Translations under genes and position numbers: made by a program
In this document: positions 50,122-58,385 of the stretch, piece by piece
How the letters are laid out: the number at the start of each line of letters is the position of its first letter
Position numbering within the stretch: position 1 is the first letter of the stretch
The notes under the pieces: generated by a model
What the model saw: only the letters and a program-made list of their open reading frames with translations
Database searches by the model: none
What the model was told of the DNA's origin: nothing
Source of the DNA: UBA2287 sp964479665
Lineage (GTDB): Bacteria > Bacteroidota > Bacteroidia > Bacteroidales > Tenuifilaceae
DNA length: 64,000 nt
Reading direction: 5' to 3'
Assembly: GCA_964479665.1 (NCBI GenBank)
Contig: CAYZNN010000015.1
Location: 1 to 64,000 of the forward strand

Positions 50122-51087
50122 TTACCTTTTTTTCCCAAAATCGATTACTGAGAAGTTGACATACCGTTTTGGGTTGGCCTTCATATCGATAAGCAGAAGA
50201 TCGAGATTTCTCGATGCATTGTCGAGGTTTCGATACAACGAATCGTTGTTAATAAGTTGTCCCATGGTACCCTCGCCCTTATTAATTTTATCCAAAACTG
50301 TATTTAAGTTTCGCATAGCTGAGTCGACCTGAACGATGGAAGAGGCAAAATTCATCTTGGCCAGAGAGTCGCTAATGGAAGAGAAGTTTCGGATTACATT
50401 GGTAATCCTTTCGTTGTTATTACGGAGGTTATTCGATATGGAGTTAACGTTATTTAAAACCTTTCGCAATGAACCCGACTGGGCATTCATCATGGTATCG
50501 AGCGAACGTGTAGTATTGTCGAGATTAGCCAGAATATTGCGAAGGGACACAAAACTGTTATTCAGATTTTCGCGATTCTGGTCGTTAAAAACTTTTCCAA
50601 TTATTTTGAGGGTGCGCTCCATTTCACCCATTAACGACTCGGCTTTTTCCTTTACGGGTACCATTTGGTGGCCTAGCTGGTCAATTAGCCCCGTTTCAAT
50701 GGACGAGGGAATTGTGTCTTCGGGTTCGTAAAAGGTATTGTTTCGCGAAACTTCCAGTTTTATGGCCTTTCCTCCCATAAAATCGGTACTAATCAGTTTG
50801 GCAATGGTATTATGGGGAATTCGATGCTCTCCCTCTATAAGCAATGTGACTATTAATCGACCGGTATGTCCCTCTTCAAACTGGATATCTTTTACAACGC
50901 CAACTTTATAACCACTAAGCATTACTTTGTTGGTTTTTACGAGACCATCGACGCTATTGAAAATAGTAAAGTACACATTACTACTGGTAAACAAATCGCG
51001 GCCCTTTAAAAAATTAACACCCCAAACTGCAAAGGCAAGGGTTGCAATTGTAAACAGTCCGATTTTGGTTAGTTTGCTTATTTTCAT
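50122..51087 (-). CDS. MCE/MlaD-family lipid-transport protein
   Basis: This is a substrate-binding protein of the MCE (MlaD) type, which moves phospholipids between membranes with an MlaE/MlaF ABC transporter. The start is at ATG 51087, two codons after an in-frame TTG. A single membrane helix occupies residues 7-28 (TKIGLFTIATLAFAVWGVNFL). One MCE domain covers about 35-115 (VYFTIFNSVDGLVKTNKVMLSG, YKVGVVKDIQF, ISTDFMGGKAIKL). The rest is a long helical, coiled-coil region (150-300) ending near GEGTMGQLINNDSLY. The transporter subunits are not adjacent; the amidase gene is 12 nt upstream in the same unit. Confidence 0.92.
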   Translation of the reverse strand: MKISKLTKIGLFTIATLAFAVWGVNFLKGRDLFTSSNVYFTIFNSVDGLVKTNKVMLSGYKVGVVKDIQFEEGHTGRLIVTLLIEGEHRIPHNTIAKLISTDFMGGKAIKLEVSRNNTFYEPEDTIPSSIETGLIDQLGHQMVPVKEKAESLMGEMERTLKIIGKVFNDQNRENLNNSFVSLRNILANLDNTTRSLDTMMNAQSGSLRKVLNNVNSISNNLRNNNERITNVIRNFSSISDSLAKMNFASSIVQVDSAMRNLNTVLDKINKGEGTMGQLINNDSLYRNLDNASRNLDLLLIDMKANPKRYVNFSVIDFGKKR

Positions 51088-51099
51088 TTTCAATATTGT

Positions 51100-52335
51100 T
51101 TATTGGGTTGATTTTTGACGAGCCTGGTCTAATGAAATTTGTTTCCCATTATAAAAAGCAACAATAAAAGCATCGGGAAACAGTTCCTTAATTTGGCTGC
51201 TGTATTCGGCAATTTCAGAAAAAGATTTTTTGTTGCCAATGTAGTATTTAAAAAAACCATCAATAAAAAACTCTTCAATCCCATCGAGTTTTTTAAAAAA
51301 CGGGGCTGTTAATGGAATGGATTTGCTCGATGAGGTTATTTGAACCCTATAGGTTAACTCCATGGGAATTGAGCTGCTGCTAGTGGGGGCTGGCTTTGCT
51401 TCGGGCCCTTTTTCGGTTTTTTCAGAAGGAGTTACGATAGTAGTAGTTACTGCTGCAGGTTGCATTGCCGGCGTGCTACTGTGTGGTTTAGGCATTGGAG
51501 TAGCCTTTTCAACAACAAAATTACTTCGAGCTTCAATGTTCTTTTTATGTTCGCGAAAAGCCCTAAATATGGACGATGCAAGATAATCCTGACCCGAATC
51601 GGACATTAAAAATTCTTCCTCTTTAGGGTTACTAATAAATCCGAGTTCAACCAGCACGCTGGGCATGGTTGTTTTCCAAAGAACCAGAAAACCCGCCTGC
51701 TTCACTCCCCTATCCTTTCGCAGAGCCCTTTCCCGAAACTCATTCTGAATTACACTTGCAAAAGTGAGACTTTGCTCCAAGTGGGTATTTTGAATTAAAC
51801 TGAAAATTATGAACGATTCAGATGAGGTTGGGTCGTATCCTTCGTACTTGGTAGAGTAATCCTCCTCAAAGGTAATAACCGCATTCTCTCGTTTGGCCAC
51901 ATCGAGGTTGTCGTTCGATTTGTGAAGCCCCATAACATAGGTTTCGGCACCAAAGGGTACCCTACTGGGATTGGCATTGCAATGAATGGAGATAAATAGA
52001 TCGGCTCCCCTTTCGTTAGCTAAGCGACTACGCTCATCGAGACCAATAAACACATCCTCTTTACGAGTATAAATTACTTCAACTTCGGGAAATGCCTGCT
52101 GGATGTATTTACCCAGTTTTAAAGCAACCGATAGGGTTATATCCTTTTCTGCCGATTTTTTCCCGAGGGCCCCTGGATCCTTCCCTCCATGCCCAGCATC
52201 GATTACAACCTTGGTTAAGCGGTATGTTTCAGCTGCATTGGCATACTGAGTTGAAATCAATTGAAATAGAATGACGAACAATACAATCATTCCCAATTTC
52301 GTTTTAGAAGCACTAAATATATTTACCAAATGCAT
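51100..52335 (-). CDS. N-acetylmuramoyl-L-alanine amidase (AmiA/B/C type)
   Basis: This zinc amidase cleaves the peptide stem from peptidoglycan in the periplasm. The start is at ATG 52335; a TTG at 52341 is also in frame. Residues 1-36 are a signal peptide. The Amidase_3 domain (about 42-265) has the zinc ligands in VVIDAGHGGKDPGA (His), the ISIHCNAN motif (His) and the catalytic Glu in VELGFISNPKEEEFL. A Pro/Ser/Thr-rich linker (285-335) leads to a C-terminal domain of about 75 residues (YRVQITSSSKSIPLTAPFF) resembling SPOR, which binds denuded glycan. It heads a unit with the MCE gene. Confidence 0.93.
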   Translation of the reverse strand: MHLVNIFSASKTKLGMIVLFVILFQLISTQYANAAETYRLTKVVIDAGHGGKDPGALGKKSAEKDITLSVALKLGKYIQQAFPEVEVIYTRKEDVFIGLDERSRLANERGADLFISIHCNANPSRVPFGAETYVMGLHKSNDNLDVAKRENAVITFEEDYSTKYEGYDPTSSESFIIFSLIQNTHLEQSLTFASVIQNEFRERALRKDRGVKQAGFLVLWKTTMPSVLVELGFISNPKEEEFLMSDSGQDYLASSIFRAFREHKKNIEARSNFVVEKATPMPKPHSSTPAMQPAAVTTTIVTPSEKTEKGPEAKPAPTSSSSIPMELTYRVQITSSSKSIPLTAPFFKKLDGIEEFFIDGFFKYYIGNKKSFSEIAEYSSQIKELFPDAFIVAFYNGKQISLDQARQKSTQ

Positions 52336-52357
52336 GGTCAAAAATTGTTTTTTTGAC

Positions 52358-52365
52358 TAGTTTTG
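52358..52365 (+). promoter_or_regulatory. -7 element of the lptD promoter
   Basis: TAGTTTTG, an exact TAnnTTTG match. It covers the in-frame TTG at 52363, which rules that codon against being the start. Confidence 0.55.
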
Positions 52366-52390
52366 AGCCCAAATTGCCCGAATTTATTTA

Positions 52391-52398
52391 CAAAAATA
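52391..52398 (-). promoter_or_regulatory. -7 element of the amidase-MCE promoter
   Basis: The minus strand reads TATTTTTG, 56 nt upstream of the amidase ATG. It lies downstream of the lptD -7 element, so the two divergent transcripts should overlap by a few bases at their 5' ends. Confidence 0.5.
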
Positions 52399-52407
52399 CT
52401 ATATAAA

Positions 52408-54981
52408 TTGCATTTTAGGTCGTTAACCATATTTTTTTCCTTTCTACTTGCTTGCAACCTAGGGTGGCCTGCGGTTAATGCCAACGCCAGAAGCAATTTT
52501 AGTACCCAAACACCCGATACTTTAGCCACTACCTTAGACACTACCGCCAAAAAGAGTCCAATTGCCGATCCTGTTTTTACCAGCGCTAAGGACTCATTAA
52601 TCTATTCAATGGATGGCAAAAAGGTTTATATGTTTGGTGAAGCATCGATTAAATACCAGAACCTCGAACTCACCGCTGCCTATATAGAGTTTAACATGGA
52701 AACTAAGGAAGTGTTTGCCATGGGCTTACCCGACAGTACCGGAAAAATTTTAAACCGACCGGTTTTTAAGGAGGGAAGCCAAACCTTCCGTATGGAAAAA
52801 ATGACCTACAACTTCGATACTAAAAGGGCAATTATTACTGAGGTTATTACTCAGGAAGCCGATGGCTTTTTACATAGCAAGCGAACAAAAAAAATGGAGG
52901 ACAACACCGTAAACATTGCAGGTGGCAAATACACAACATGCGATTTGGATCATCCCCATTTTTATATTGCTATTTCAAAGGCTAAAGTAATTCCTAACGA
53001 CAGGCTTGTAATGGGGCCTGCCTATTTGGTAATTGCCGATGTTCCTTTTCCCCTTGGAATACCATTCGGTTTCTTTCCGAATACAAAAGGACGTGCCTCA
53101 GGAATCCTTATGCCCGAGTATGGGGAAGAAGACAGACGAGGCTTTTTCATCCGCCGAGGCGGATTCTATTGGGGAATAAGCGACTATGTGGACCTTACCC
53201 TATTAGGTGGCATTTACACCGGTGGTTCATGGACATTCAACTCTCGATCGACCTACCGAAAACGCTACAAGTATTCCGGTGGTTTCTCATTCGACTACTC
53301 TCATAATGTTTTTGGTGAAAAAGGATTCGACGACTACCGTAAGGATAATGCATACTCGCTGAGTTGGAGCCATACACAGGACCCAAAAGCTTCGCCAAAT
53401 TCTACATTTCAGGCCAGGATAAACATGAGCAGCCCTAGCCATAACCGCTACAACCCACAAACAATCGATAACTTTTTATCGAACCAGTTGAACTCTAGCG
53501 TTTCGTATTCGAAGGTATGGGCTGGAACTCCTTTTAGTCTCACAGCATCATTTAACCATACCCAGAACAACCTCGATAGTAGTATTACCCTGAATCTGCC
53601 CAGGGTTTCGTTTAATATAAGCCGAATTAACCCGTTTAAACGCAAATCGGCCATTGGCGAACCGCTTTGGTACGAAAAGATTTCTCTTTCCTATTCGGGT
53701 GATCTGGATAACTCTGTTTCAACCAGAACGAACCTGCTCTTTCGCGAAGAAACATTGGGTATTATGAAAAATGGAGTTCAACACAAAATACCCGTTTCAA
53801 CTTCGTTTAACGTGTTAAATTACATCAACTTAAGTCCTTCTGTAAACTATTCCGAATACTGGTACTTAAGTACCATTGAAAAACGGTGGGACGAAACCGA
53901 ACGAAAAGTTATTGTAGATACCATTCCGGGATTTAAGCGTGCATGGCAATATAGTACAAGTGTTTCGGCCTCAACAAAAGTGTACGGGATGTTTGCTTTT
54001 TCGTCAAAGAGTAAGGTTCAGGCCATTAGGCATGTAATTTCACCTTCGGTTTCGTTGGGGTACCGACCCGATTTTGGGGCAGCCCATTACGGTTTCTTTA
54101 AGGAAGTGCAAGTAGATACAACTGGACGTAAAAGACCATATTCCATTTTCGAAAACTCCGTTTTTGGGGGACCATCAGCTGGTAAAAGTGGAAGTATAGG
54201 CTTTGCCCTTGGTAATAATTTGGAAATGAAAGTAAAGTCGGACAAGGATACCACCACCAATTTTAAGAAGATAAAACTCATTGAAAGTTTTGGACTTAAC
54301 GCCAGTTACAACCTTCTGGCCGACTCTATGAAACTATCGCCCATTGGATTTTCGGCCAGAACTACCCTCTTTGAGGTGATTAATATCGATGCTGGGGGAA
54401 CTTTGAACCCCTATGCGCAGGATTTGAAAGGCTTCGACTACAATAAATTCCTAGTAAATGATAATGGAAAATTGGCTCGTCTAACCAACTTTAGGGTTAG
54501 CGTGGGCATGTCGTTAAAAAGTTCGAAAAAGGAGTCTTCAACGGGCGGTGGTGCAGCAGGAGCCATGCTCGATGCAGGAGGTGACTCGTTTGGAGGAACA
54601 TTTGGCGAAACCGTTTCAACTGGGTTCAGCGAATCGTCAATCCCCGATTTTTCTATCCCTTGGAACCTTCGAATCGATTACTCTTACAATTATTCTAAGC
54701 CACAGATTCAGAAAAATATTTCGCAAGCACTCTCGTTTTCGGGCGACCTGAGTTTAACGAAAAATTGGAAAATTGGATTCCGATCGGGTTACGATTTCAA
54801 GATGAATAAACTAACTACTACATCTTTAAATGTTTACCGCGACCTTCATTGCTGGGAAATGCGAATTTCAATTGTGCCCATTGGCTACCTGAAAAGCTAC
54901 AGTTTTCAAATCAACGTGAAATCGGCGATGCTGCAAGACCTAAAATTGACGAAACGCGACAGTCACTTGAATCGCTTATAG
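52408..54981 (+). CDS. lptD: LptD, LPS-assembly outer-membrane protein (OstA)
   Basis: LptD is the outer-membrane barrel that inserts lipopolysaccharide with LptE. No in-frame ATG lies near the N-terminus. TTG 52408 is chosen because it follows the promoter and opens a signal peptide (HFRSLTIFFSFLLACNLGWP...NA); TTG 52363 lies in the -7 box. The 857-aa protein has an N-terminal OstA/LptA-like beta-jelly roll (about 60-230; KKVYMFGEASIKYQNLELTA). A 26-strand-type barrel rich in Tyr, Trp and Ser follows (PEYGEEDRRGFFIRRGGFYW near 230). It overlaps the convergent pabA-like gene by 6 nt at the 3' end. Confidence 0.9.
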   Translation: MHFRSLTIFFSFLLACNLGWPAVNANARSNFSTQTPDTLATTLDTTAKKSPIADPVFTSAKDSLIYSMDGKKVYMFGEASIKYQNLELTAAYIEFNMETKEVFAMGLPDSTGKILNRPVFKEGSQTFRMEKMTYNFDTKRAIITEVITQEADGFLHSKRTKKMEDNTVNIAGGKYTTCDLDHPHFYIAISKAKVIPNDRLVMGPAYLVIADVPFPLGIPFGFFPNTKGRASGILMPEYGEEDRRGFFIRRGGFYWGISDYVDLTLLGGIYTGGSWTFNSRSTYRKRYKYSGGFSFDYSHNVFGEKGFDDYRKDNAYSLSWSHTQDPKASPNSTFQARINMSSPSHNRYNPQTIDNFLSNQLNSSVSYSKVWAGTPFSLTASFNHTQNNLDSSITLNLPRVSFNISRINPFKRKSAIGEPLWYEKISLSYSGDLDNSVSTRTNLLFREETLGIMKNGVQHKIPVSTSFNVLNYINLSPSVNYSEYWYLSTIEKRWDETERKVIVDTIPGFKRAWQYSTSVSASTKVYGMFAFSSKSKVQAIRHVISPSVSLGYRPDFGAAHYGFFKEVQVDTTGRKRPYSIFENSVFGGPSAGKSGSIGFALGNNLEMKVKSDKDTTTNFKKIKLIESFGLNASYNLLADSMKLSPIGFSARTTLFEVINIDAGGTLNPYAQDLKGFDYNKFLVNDNGKLARLTNFRVSVGMSLKSSKKESSTGGGAAGAMLDAGGDSFGGTFGETVSTGFSESSIPDFSIPWNLRIDYSYNYSKPQIQKNISQALSFSGDLSLTKNWKIGFRSGYDFKMNKLTTTSLNVYRDLHCWEMRISIVPIGYLKSYSFQINVKSAMLQDLKLTKRDSHLNRL

Positions 54982-55560
54982 GTTATAAGCATTTGCATAT
55001 TCAACCCAATTCCGTAGCATTTTAAAACCATGCGGGGTTAATACCGATTCGGGATGAAACTGAACACTTGAGATAGGATAATGCTTATGAGAAAAAGCCA
55101 TAGCCATTCCATAATCATCAATTGCGGTAACTTTCAAGTTTGAACGCAAGGGTTCATGCCTAATTGCCCAACTGTGATATCGGCCAGCTTCAAAGGTTGC
55201 TGGGAATCCTTTGAATAGCAGGTCAGAAGAGTCGATAATTGTAACGGGAACCGAAATTCCATGCAAGGGGTTGGGGAGGTTTATCAGTTTCAAACCATAC
55301 ATTTCACCAATTGCCTGATGTCCCAAGCATATGCCCAGTATGGGAATAGAAGGTGCATACAACTCAATAATCTCAAAAAGGTTCTTTTTCTCTTTGGGAA
55401 GCCCAGGGCCAGGCGACAGCACAATTCCATTATATTGTGCAAGTTGTGGTAGCCTAAGCTCATCGTTGCGAAACACTTGAACACTATTTGCCAACTGTTG
55501 TAGGTAGTGAACCAAATTATAGGTAAATGAGTCGTAGCAATCGACAACAGCAATGTTCAT
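54976..55560 (-). CDS. pabA: PabA/TrpG-type glutamine amidotransferase
   Basis: This class I glutaminase supplies ammonia for p-aminobenzoate or anthranilate synthesis. The 194-aa protein starts at ATG 55560 (a TTG two codons upstream is in frame). The catalytic Cys is in ILGICLGHQAIGEMYG near 76-91, and the His-Glu pair is in VQFHPESVLTPHG near 169-181. The oxyanion block LSPGPG is near 47. No PabB or TrpE partner is in the window, so the folate versus tryptophan role cannot be decided. Its stop codon overlaps the end of lptD on the other strand. Confidence 0.9.
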   Translation of the reverse strand: MNIAVVDCYDSFTYNLVHYLQQLANSVQVFRNDELRLPQLAQYNGIVLSPGPGLPKEKKNLFEIIELYAPSIPILGICLGHQAIGEMYGLKLINLPNPLHGISVPVTIIDSSDLLFKGFPATFEAGRYHSWAIRHEPLRSNLKVTAIDDYGMAMAFSHKHYPISSVQFHPESVLTPHGFKMLRNWVEYANAYNL

Positions 55561-55589
55561 ATGCAACTAATTCGTTATATTTACGAGCA

Positions 55590-55597
55590 CAAATATA
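55590..55597 (-). promoter_or_regulatory. -7 element of the pabA-like promoter
   Basis: The minus strand reads TATATTTG, an exact TAnnTTTG match 29 nt upstream of the ATG at 55560. ridA starts divergently 20 nt to the right. Confidence 0.5.
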
Positions 55598-55616
55598 ACC
55601 CACAAAAAATCGAAAA

Positions 55617-55994
55617 ATGAAAAAAATAATTAGCACATCCCATGCACCCAAAGCTGTAGGGCCATACAGTCAAGCAGTTGAAGTAAACGGCTTTCTGTTT
55701 ATTTCGGGACAAATTCCCATAAATCCCGAAACTGGCAGCATGGTTGATGGAGGTATTGAGGAACAAACTGAACAGGTTATGAAAAATATTGGTGCAATAC
55801 TTACTGAGGCTGGAATTGGCTACGCCAACGTTGTTAAAACAACCTGCCTGTTAAGTAGCATGGATAATTTTGCCCTGTTCAATCGGGTTTACGCCAAGTT
55901 TTTTACTGAAAACATGCCAGCTCGTGCCACTTACGGAGTGGTTAAATTGCCGCTTGGGGCACTTGTTGAAGTTGAAGTAATAGCCCATAAATAA
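55617..55994 (+). CDS. ridA: RidA-family enamine/imine deaminase
   Basis: RidA hydrolyses reactive 2-aminoacrylate and related imines released by PLP enzymes. The 125-aa protein has SHAPKAVGPYSQAVEVNGFLF near 8-28, ISGQIPINPETG near 29-40, VVKTTCLLSSM near 75-85, and PARATYGVVKLPLGALVEVEVIA near 101-123 with the substrate-binding Arg. The length is exact for the family. It is monocistronic, divergent from the pabA-like gene, and ends at a strong terminator. Confidence 0.95.
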   Translation: MKKIISTSHAPKAVGPYSQAVEVNGFLFISGQIPINPETGSMVDGGIEEQTEQVMKNIGAILTEAGIGYANVVKTTCLLSSMDNFALFNRVYAKFFTENMPARATYGVVKLPLGALVEVEVIAHK

Positions 55995-56020
55995 AAAAAG
56001 CCCCTTAAGGGGCTTTTTTT
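55994..56020. terminator. Bidirectional terminator between ridA and rplI
   Basis: A perfect palindrome aaaaaaagcccctt / aaggggctttttt with almost no loop. It overlaps the last base of ridA and serves both converging units. Confidence 0.85.
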
Positions 56021-56035
56021 AAAATGTGTGAGAAT

Positions 56036-56482
56036 TTACTCCGAAACCACTTCGAACTGAATGGTAACTTTCACATCGCGGTGTAACTTGATTTCCGCAG
56101 TGTAGTTGCCTACCTCTTTCACATGGTCGTTGGGTAAATTAATGTTTTTACGATCAATTTCAAATCCTTTGTTTGCTAGGGCTTCAGCAATTTGAATGGT
56201 ATTTACAGAACCAAATATTTTACCCGTTGTGCTGGTTTTTGCACCAATAGTAAGGCTAATACCCTCAAGTTTTTTGGCTATTGCTTCAGCATCGGTTTTT
56301 ATTTTAGCTTCTTTGTGAGCCCTTTGTTTTACGTTCTCTGCTAATACCTTTTTAACCGACTCGGTAGCTACTGTAGCCATTCCTCGTGGTATAAGGTAAT
56401 TTCGAGCGTATCCATTTTTTACGTTAACTATTTCGTCTTTGTGCCCCAATTTAGGAACATCTTGTTTAAGAATGATTTCCAT
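56036..56482 (-). CDS. rplI: 50S ribosomal protein L9
   Basis: L9 binds 23S rRNA domain V and limits frameshifting. The 148-aa protein starts MEIILKQDVPKLGHKDEIVNV. It has the N-terminal signature YARNYLIPRGMATVA near 26-40, a long central helix and the C-terminal domain ending VTIQFEVVSE. It is the last gene of the S6-S18-L9 unit, 18 nt after rpsR. Confidence 0.97.
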   Translation of the reverse strand: MEIILKQDVPKLGHKDEIVNVKNGYARNYLIPRGMATVATESVKKVLAENVKQRAHKEAKIKTDAEAIAKKLEGISLTIGAKTSTTGKIFGSVNTIQIAEALANKGFEIDRKNINLPNDHVKEVGNYTAEIKLHRDVKVTIQFEVVSE

Positions 56483-56500
56483 TGCAATTCCTCCTTCTAA

Positions 56501-56770
56501 TTATTTCATCAAATCGGTAACGAATGGTAACAGGGCCAAGTGACGGGCGCGCTTAACAGCCGTAGCCACTTTTCGCTGATATTTCAACGAGGTACCTGTG
56601 AGGCGGCGGGGAAGAATTCTTCCTTGCTCATTGAGAAATTTCTTCAGGAATTCGGCATCCTTATAGTCGATGTACTTTATCTTGTTTTTCTTAAAACGGC
56701 AGTACTTCTTCTTTTTAACCTCAACGGTGGGAGGTGTAAGGTATCTGATTTCGCTCGGATTCTGACTCAT
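56501..56770 (-). CDS. rpsR: 30S ribosomal protein S18
   Basis: S18 pairs with S6 on the 30S platform. The 89-aa protein has KKKKYCRFKKNKIKYIDYKD near 18-37 and the signature GRILPRRLTGTSLKYQRKVA near 50-69. RHLALLPFVTDLMK closes it. A single Cys is kept in the N-terminal part, as is common. It starts 2 nt after rpsF. Confidence 0.97.
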   Translation of the reverse strand: MSQNPSEIRYLTPPTVEVKKKKYCRFKKNKIKYIDYKDAEFLKKFLNEQGRILPRRLTGTSLKYQRKVATAVKRARHLALLPFVTDLMK

Positions 56771-56772
56771 GG

Positions 56773-57126
56773 CTACTCCTCCTTTTGTTTTTGTTCAACC
56801 TTGTTGCTACGTTTTTTCTGAGCGTACTCCACAGCGTACTTATCCATTCTAAAGGTAAGGAACCTAATGATGCGCTCATCGCGACGGTACTCTGTTTCGA
56901 GTTTGTCGATCAGCGCTCCGGGAGCTTTAAATTCGCACAGGTAGTAAAAGCCTGTCGATTTTTTTTGAATGGGGTAGGCCAACTTTCTTAGTCCCCAGTT
57001 CTCTTCGTGCACCAACTCGCCACCATGGTCGGCGATGATGCCTTTGAACTTGCTAACCGCTTCCTTCATCTGGGCCTCAGACAAAACGGGAGTTGTAATG
57101 AAAACGGTTTCGTAATGGTTTAACAT
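56773..57126 (-). CDS. rpsF: 30S ribosomal protein S6
   Basis: S6 is a small-subunit protein that forms a dimer with S18. The 117-aa protein begins MLNHYETVFITTPVLSEAQ. It has WGLRKLAYPIQKKSTGFYYL near 44-63 and ERDERIIRFLTFRM-type residues (YRRDERIIRFLTFRMDKY) near 81-98, and a charged C-terminal tail (KVEQKQKEE). It heads the unit; one of the best promoters of the window lies 36 nt upstream. Confidence 0.97.
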   Translation of the reverse strand: MLNHYETVFITTPVLSEAQMKEAVSKFKGIIADHGGELVHEENWGLRKLAYPIQKKSTGFYYLCEFKAPGALIDKLETEYRRDERIIRFLTFRMDKYAVEYAQKKRSNKVEQKQKEE

Positions 57127-57161
57127 AGATTTAATTTGTTTAGTTATTAATTATGAGCCCG

Positions 57162-57192
57162 CAAAAGTAGAAATTTTCTTTTTCCCTGCAAA
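57162..57192 (-). promoter_or_regulatory. Promoter of the rpsF-rpsR-rplI operon
   Basis: On the minus strand TTTG (57189-57192), a 19-nt spacer and TACTTTTG (57162-57169). This is a full match to the Bacteroidota TTTG/TAnnTTTG promoter, 36 nt upstream of the rpsF ATG. Confidence 0.8.
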
Positions 57193-57274
57193 GTAAATTC
57201 GCCAACAAATTTGAAAAAAGAATGAGACTTTGGGCATTTGCAATTATTTTTGTACTTCTCAATTGTAATTTGCA

Positions 57275-57496
57275 GTGAACCCAAAAAGAATATACATATG
57301 CCATTGCAAAATGGTTACCCGATCCGAGATAATAGATTCAATGAAGAAAATGGGTTGCCAAACCATTTTAGATATTCAGAATACAACTGGAGCCTCAACG
57401 GGTTGCGGTAGGTGCAAAAGTCAGGTAGTTGAAATAATGATAAAAACTCTGGCAAAAATGAAAGAGAGCAACCGGCAGCTGCGATTGCCATTTTGA
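57275..57496 (+). CDS. BFD-like [2Fe-2S] domain protein
   Basis: This 73-aa protein has the bacterioferritin-associated-ferredoxin (Fer2_BFD) pattern. Cys9 and Cys11 are in ICHCKMVTRSEI, and Cys44 and Cys47 are in STGCGRCKSQV, with a helix between. Such domains carry a [2Fe-2S] cluster and serve iron release or electron transfer. The start is GTG at 57275: the first in-frame ATG comes after the first two cysteines, and a stop at 57266 excludes anything upstream. It is 1 nt from the stop of the opposing SirB1-like gene. Confidence 0.85.
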   Translation: MNPKRIYICHCKMVTRSEIIDSMKKMGCQTILDIQNTTGASTGCGRCKSQVVEIMIKTLAKMKESNRQLRLPF

Positions 57497-57497
57497 A

Positions 57498-58379
57498 TTA
57501 TCGTAACTCGTGGTTCACTACAACATTTAGCAATTCCTGCAAATCTTTAACTTTGGATGTTTTTTCAATTTTCTGAAAAGCTATCATTAAACTTGCAATA
57601 AGTTCTGCAATGCTAGTTTGGTTACTACAAGGCTCAAAATACTCCTGCTTTGCCTCTGTACCTATCCTTTCAATATATTTCCTAATATCATCGTACCCTA
57701 ATATTTGCCCCCTGTTAAAGGGGTTAATGTAAAACAGGATACGAGAATTTGCAGGGCTTTCAACCCCGGAATGGGCATACCTATTCAAATAAACTAGAAT
57801 AAAATTTCGGGGTAAACTTACACAGTAAACAGGCAGCCCGAGGTTTTGTGAAAGAACCGAATATATAATTGAAAGGCAAACCGGCCCTCCCCTTTTATTC
57901 TCAATAACTCTGTTGATGAAGTAGTTGTCGGGTGAAAAAATATCGGTAGGAGATGAATTAAACCCAAATTTGTTGAAGAAAAAATTGTTAACAATTTTAA
58001 TTTTTTCGAGTGGCGTTAGACTGGGGTTGAATTCTTGCCAAATGCTTTTTTTAAGTTGGTCAATTTCATCCTCAACCCATTGGTAATTGATACTAGGATA
58101 ATGGTAAGCAGCCACGTGCGTAGCAGCTTCAATTAAATTTTTTGAGCCTGAAACAACCCATTGCTCTAGTTTGGTTTTTGCATTCTGAAACTGAATAGTA
58201 TGTATAATACTCTCTATTCGTGTTTGAACCATTGAGTTGTTGCTTTCTTCCCAACTTTTTTCAAGTTTAGGTATTACCTGTGTGCCTAATGCAACAATGC
58301 TATCGGTTACCTCGCGCAACGCAATAACATCGTTATCGTCAAGTAGAGCTAAAAGTGCCTTAAGCTGCTTGGGAGTCAT
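57498..58379 (-). CDS. SirB1-like transglutaminase-fold protein
   Basis: The 293-aa protein has an N-terminal helical region (1-90). A SirB1/transglutaminase-like domain (PF13369 type) covers about 95-210: RGGPVCLSIIYSVLSQNLGLPVYCVSLPRNFILVY carries the conserved Cys and Pro-x-x-Phe region. This family member usually lacks proven enzyme activity; in enterobacteria sirB1 lies by hemA/prmC. The Cys in GGPVCLS occupies the nucleophile position of transglutaminases. It is co-transcribed with the nucleoside phosphorylase gene, 6 nt upstream. Confidence 0.82.
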   Translation of the reverse strand: MTPKQLKALLALLDDNDVIALREVTDSIVALGTQVIPKLEKSWEESNNSMVQTRIESIIHTIQFQNAKTKLEQWVVSGSKNLIEAATHVAAYHYPSINYQWVEDEIDQLKKSIWQEFNPSLTPLEKIKIVNNFFFNKFGFNSSPTDIFSPDNYFINRVIENKRGGPVCLSIIYSVLSQNLGLPVYCVSLPRNFILVYLNRYAHSGVESPANSRILFYINPFNRGQILGYDDIRKYIERIGTEAKQEYFEPCSNQTSIAELIASLMIAFQKIEKTSKVKDLQELLNVVVNHELR

Positions 58380-58385
58380 TCCAAA

